64,000 bases of DNA, from positions 1 through 64,000 of the forward strand of contig JAHHHY010000005.1 in the NCBI GenBank assembly GCA_019359125.1, written 5' to 3'. Origin of the DNA: Pleurocapsa minor GSE-CHR-MK 17-07R (lineage in GTDB: Bacteria; Chloroflexota; Anaerolineae; Aggregatilineales; Phototrophicaceae). Each line of letters begins with the position of its first letter. The stretch's first letter is position 1. Under the pieces are notes generated by a model, which saw nothing but the letters and a program-made list of their open reading frames with translations, made no database searches and was not told the DNA's origin. The position numbers and the translations under genes were made by a program. Positions 63,131 through 64,000 of the stretch are shown here, in pieces.

Positions 63131-63250
63131 TGCGGCAGCTACGAAAACACCATCCGCCTGATTCCCCCGCTGGTGATCAGCGAGGCGCAGGTGAATGACG
63201 CGCTGGGCATCCTGGCCGAAAGCGCGGCTTTTGCGCAGGGTTATGCGTGA
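63131..63250 (+). pseudogene. Duplicate of the last 120 bp of gabT (copy C)
   Basis: This 120-base block matches gabT 60502-60621 with four base changes, including the stop codon, and stays in frame. It codes CGSYENTIRLIPPLVISEAQ and on to FAQGYA (F for Y). The upstream 12 bases do not match gabT, so the left boundary is sharp. It is preceded by ATGATTATT, which could by chance start a 42-residue peptide, but no ribosome-binding site is seen. It is read as a truncated gene copy or an attachment-site-like remnant. Confidence 0.85.
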
Positions 63251-63277
63251 CGGGATGTGGGGCATCGTGAAGAAATT

Positions 63278-64000
63278 TCAGGGGGATGCGATCATCATCA
63301 GCGGCGCACCATCGCCTGTCGAGATGACGTCCTGCCTACCCGTCGTGATGTCGAGTAGTCTGATTTCCAGCGGAGAATCGGATGTTGTTTCACATGTCGA
63401 CTCGAACGACGTGTAGGCAAGATGCCCGACATCGACCCACGCGATATTGCAGACTGCACCCTGTGTATGCATCTCGTGGAGTATGTCTCCGCTGCTGACA
63501 TTCACTACCACGACGTACCCTCGAATTTCGGAAGTTCGGTCCATGCCCGCCAGAGCTATGTGCACGGCATCGGGCGAGAACGCGACGACACTGAGGATGG
63601 AAGAAGCAGCGCCATTGAATCGCAGTTCCAGGACGGTTCGAAGCGCCTGAGAATGCAGTGCCAGCACGCGCCACTGCGTAAAAGTTGCTACAGCCCCACC
63701 AGACGCAGGACGTATCTCCGACGCCATGCTGACGTACACGACCTCTTCGATGATGTGTATATCGCGGATTGTGTTGTAAAAGCTGTCATCAGTGAGGGAG
63801 AGCGGGTTAAGCTCAAGGCGATTGAGGCCTGCCAGATCGGTCGAATACAGGAAGGATTGCACCTGATCCGATGTGTCGCGGCAACTGACCACGTAATAGA
63901 GCCGCGAGAACAGCGGCGACCGCGCTGAAATATCCGGATAACACACAGAATAGTATTGCAGCACATCCGTCCCAAGATCACGCTCAAGCTGTGCCCCAAT
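63278..64000 (-). CDS. Partial beta-propeller-like protein (5' end outside window)
   Basis: At least 240 residues; the frame stays open to the right edge of the window. It contains VVAFSPDAVHIALAGMD and ILSVV-type strands, VVVVNVSSGDILHEMHTQG and NIAWVDVGHLAYTSF, which point to a WD40/TolB-like propeller with drifted repeats. The bases here are clearly poorer in GC than in neighbouring genes (28 of 60 in one line against 38 of 60 in the SH3-propeller gene). It converges on copy C. Function unknown. No start can be set. Confidence 0.7.
   Translation of the reverse strand: MGAQLERDLGTDVLQYYSVCYPDISARSPLFSRLYYVVSCRDTSDQVQSFLYSTDLAGLNRLELNPLSLTDDSFYNTIRDIHIIEEVVYVSMASEIRPASGGAVATFTQWRVLALHSQALRTVLELRFNGAASSILSVVAFSPDAVHIALAGMDRTSEIRGYVVVVNVSSGDILHEMHTQGAVCNIAWVDVGHLAYTSFESTCETTSDSPLEIRLLDITTGRQDVISTGDGAPLMMIASP

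Noticed and set aside
62963-63250. An open frame joining the end of the HNH gene (other frame) to the gabT-like fragment
   Set aside because: Its first part is the HNH gene read in another frame. Only 63131-63250 carries the gabT similarity.
60622-63277. Integrase or transposase within the gabT-end repeats
   Set aside because: I looked for one and found none. The HNH protein has no recombinase motif, so an autonomous integrative element cannot be claimed.
1-64000. tRNA, rRNA or riboswitch genes
   Set aside because: No cloverleaf with a T-arm GGTTCGAATCC-type sequence, no rRNA-like stretch and no known riboswitch core was seen. A covariance-model search would be decisive.

Overview
This 64 kb window is GC-rich, densely coding chromosomal DNA. 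Its gene content suggests an aerobic, free-living member of the Chloroflexota (Anaerolineae-like). The grounds are inference from style rather than any marker gene. They include an A2-type caa3 cytochrome oxidase, many exported proteins with Thr/Pro-rich stalks and LysM, SH3, PA14, PPC or beta-propeller modules, CoaE fused to an acetyltransferase-like domain, and an archaeal-type (COG2521-like) methyltransferase. No rRNA, tRNA, CRISPR array, integrase or transposase is visible.

Layout. 0-1.6 kb: a partial lipoprotein, then a TetR regulator and the YceI gene it probably controls through twin palindromic operators. 1.6-2.8 kb: a fold-III ornithine/lysine-type decarboxylase. 2.9-9.1 kb (minus strand): a terminal oxidase cluster, ctaC-ctaD, a divergent subunit III paralogue, an unknown polytopic protein, ctaE and ctaF, with an internal terminator after ctaD. 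9.4-14.3 kb: a 1094-residue secreted PPC-repeat protein and a two-TIR protein. 14.3-16.8 kb: a small membrane protein, a Ca2+/H+ antiporter and a methyltransferase. 17.0-23.7 kb (minus): a polyamine-type ABC importer (potB, potC, three tandem binding proteins, potA). 24.0-31.0 kb: cell-envelope genes (three LysM proteins, one with an M23 peptidase) around guaA. 31.2-38.4 kb: a YfhO-like giant membrane protein, a pteridine-reductase-like SDR with an altered catalytic residue, PA14/SH3 and TPR proteins. 38.8-46.5 kb: coaE fusion, an MFS exporter, a TIR-TPR protein followed by a J-domain protein, an MBL hydrolase and a YqhA-type protein. 46.6-54.6 kb: gatA, a PHP/PfkB pair, sugar isomerase-like, FAD monooxygenase, WD40 and CysQ-type genes. 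54.7-57.8 kb: three glycosyltransferases. 58-64 kb: small and repeat-rich exported proteins, a gabT-type aminotransferase, an SH3/beta-propeller protein, an HNH endonuclease module and a partial propeller gene.

Genes that plausibly work together are the decarboxylase and the Pot importer (polyamine supply), the oxidase set (aerobic respiration), the LysM/M23/SH3/PA14 proteins (envelope), and the glycosyltransferase trio (surface glycan).

The most unusual structure is at 60.5-63.25 kb. The last 120 bp of the aminotransferase gene recur almost exactly at 63131-63250, and a 55 bp exact part of that copy recurs at 62284-62338. These copies bracket an HNH endonuclease gene pair, as if modules had been inserted at, or duplicated with, the 3' end of gabT. 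Other points to check are the twin operators round the yceI promoter, the two TIR proteins, the triplicated binding proteins with conserved cysteines, and a recurrent extended -10 promoter motif.
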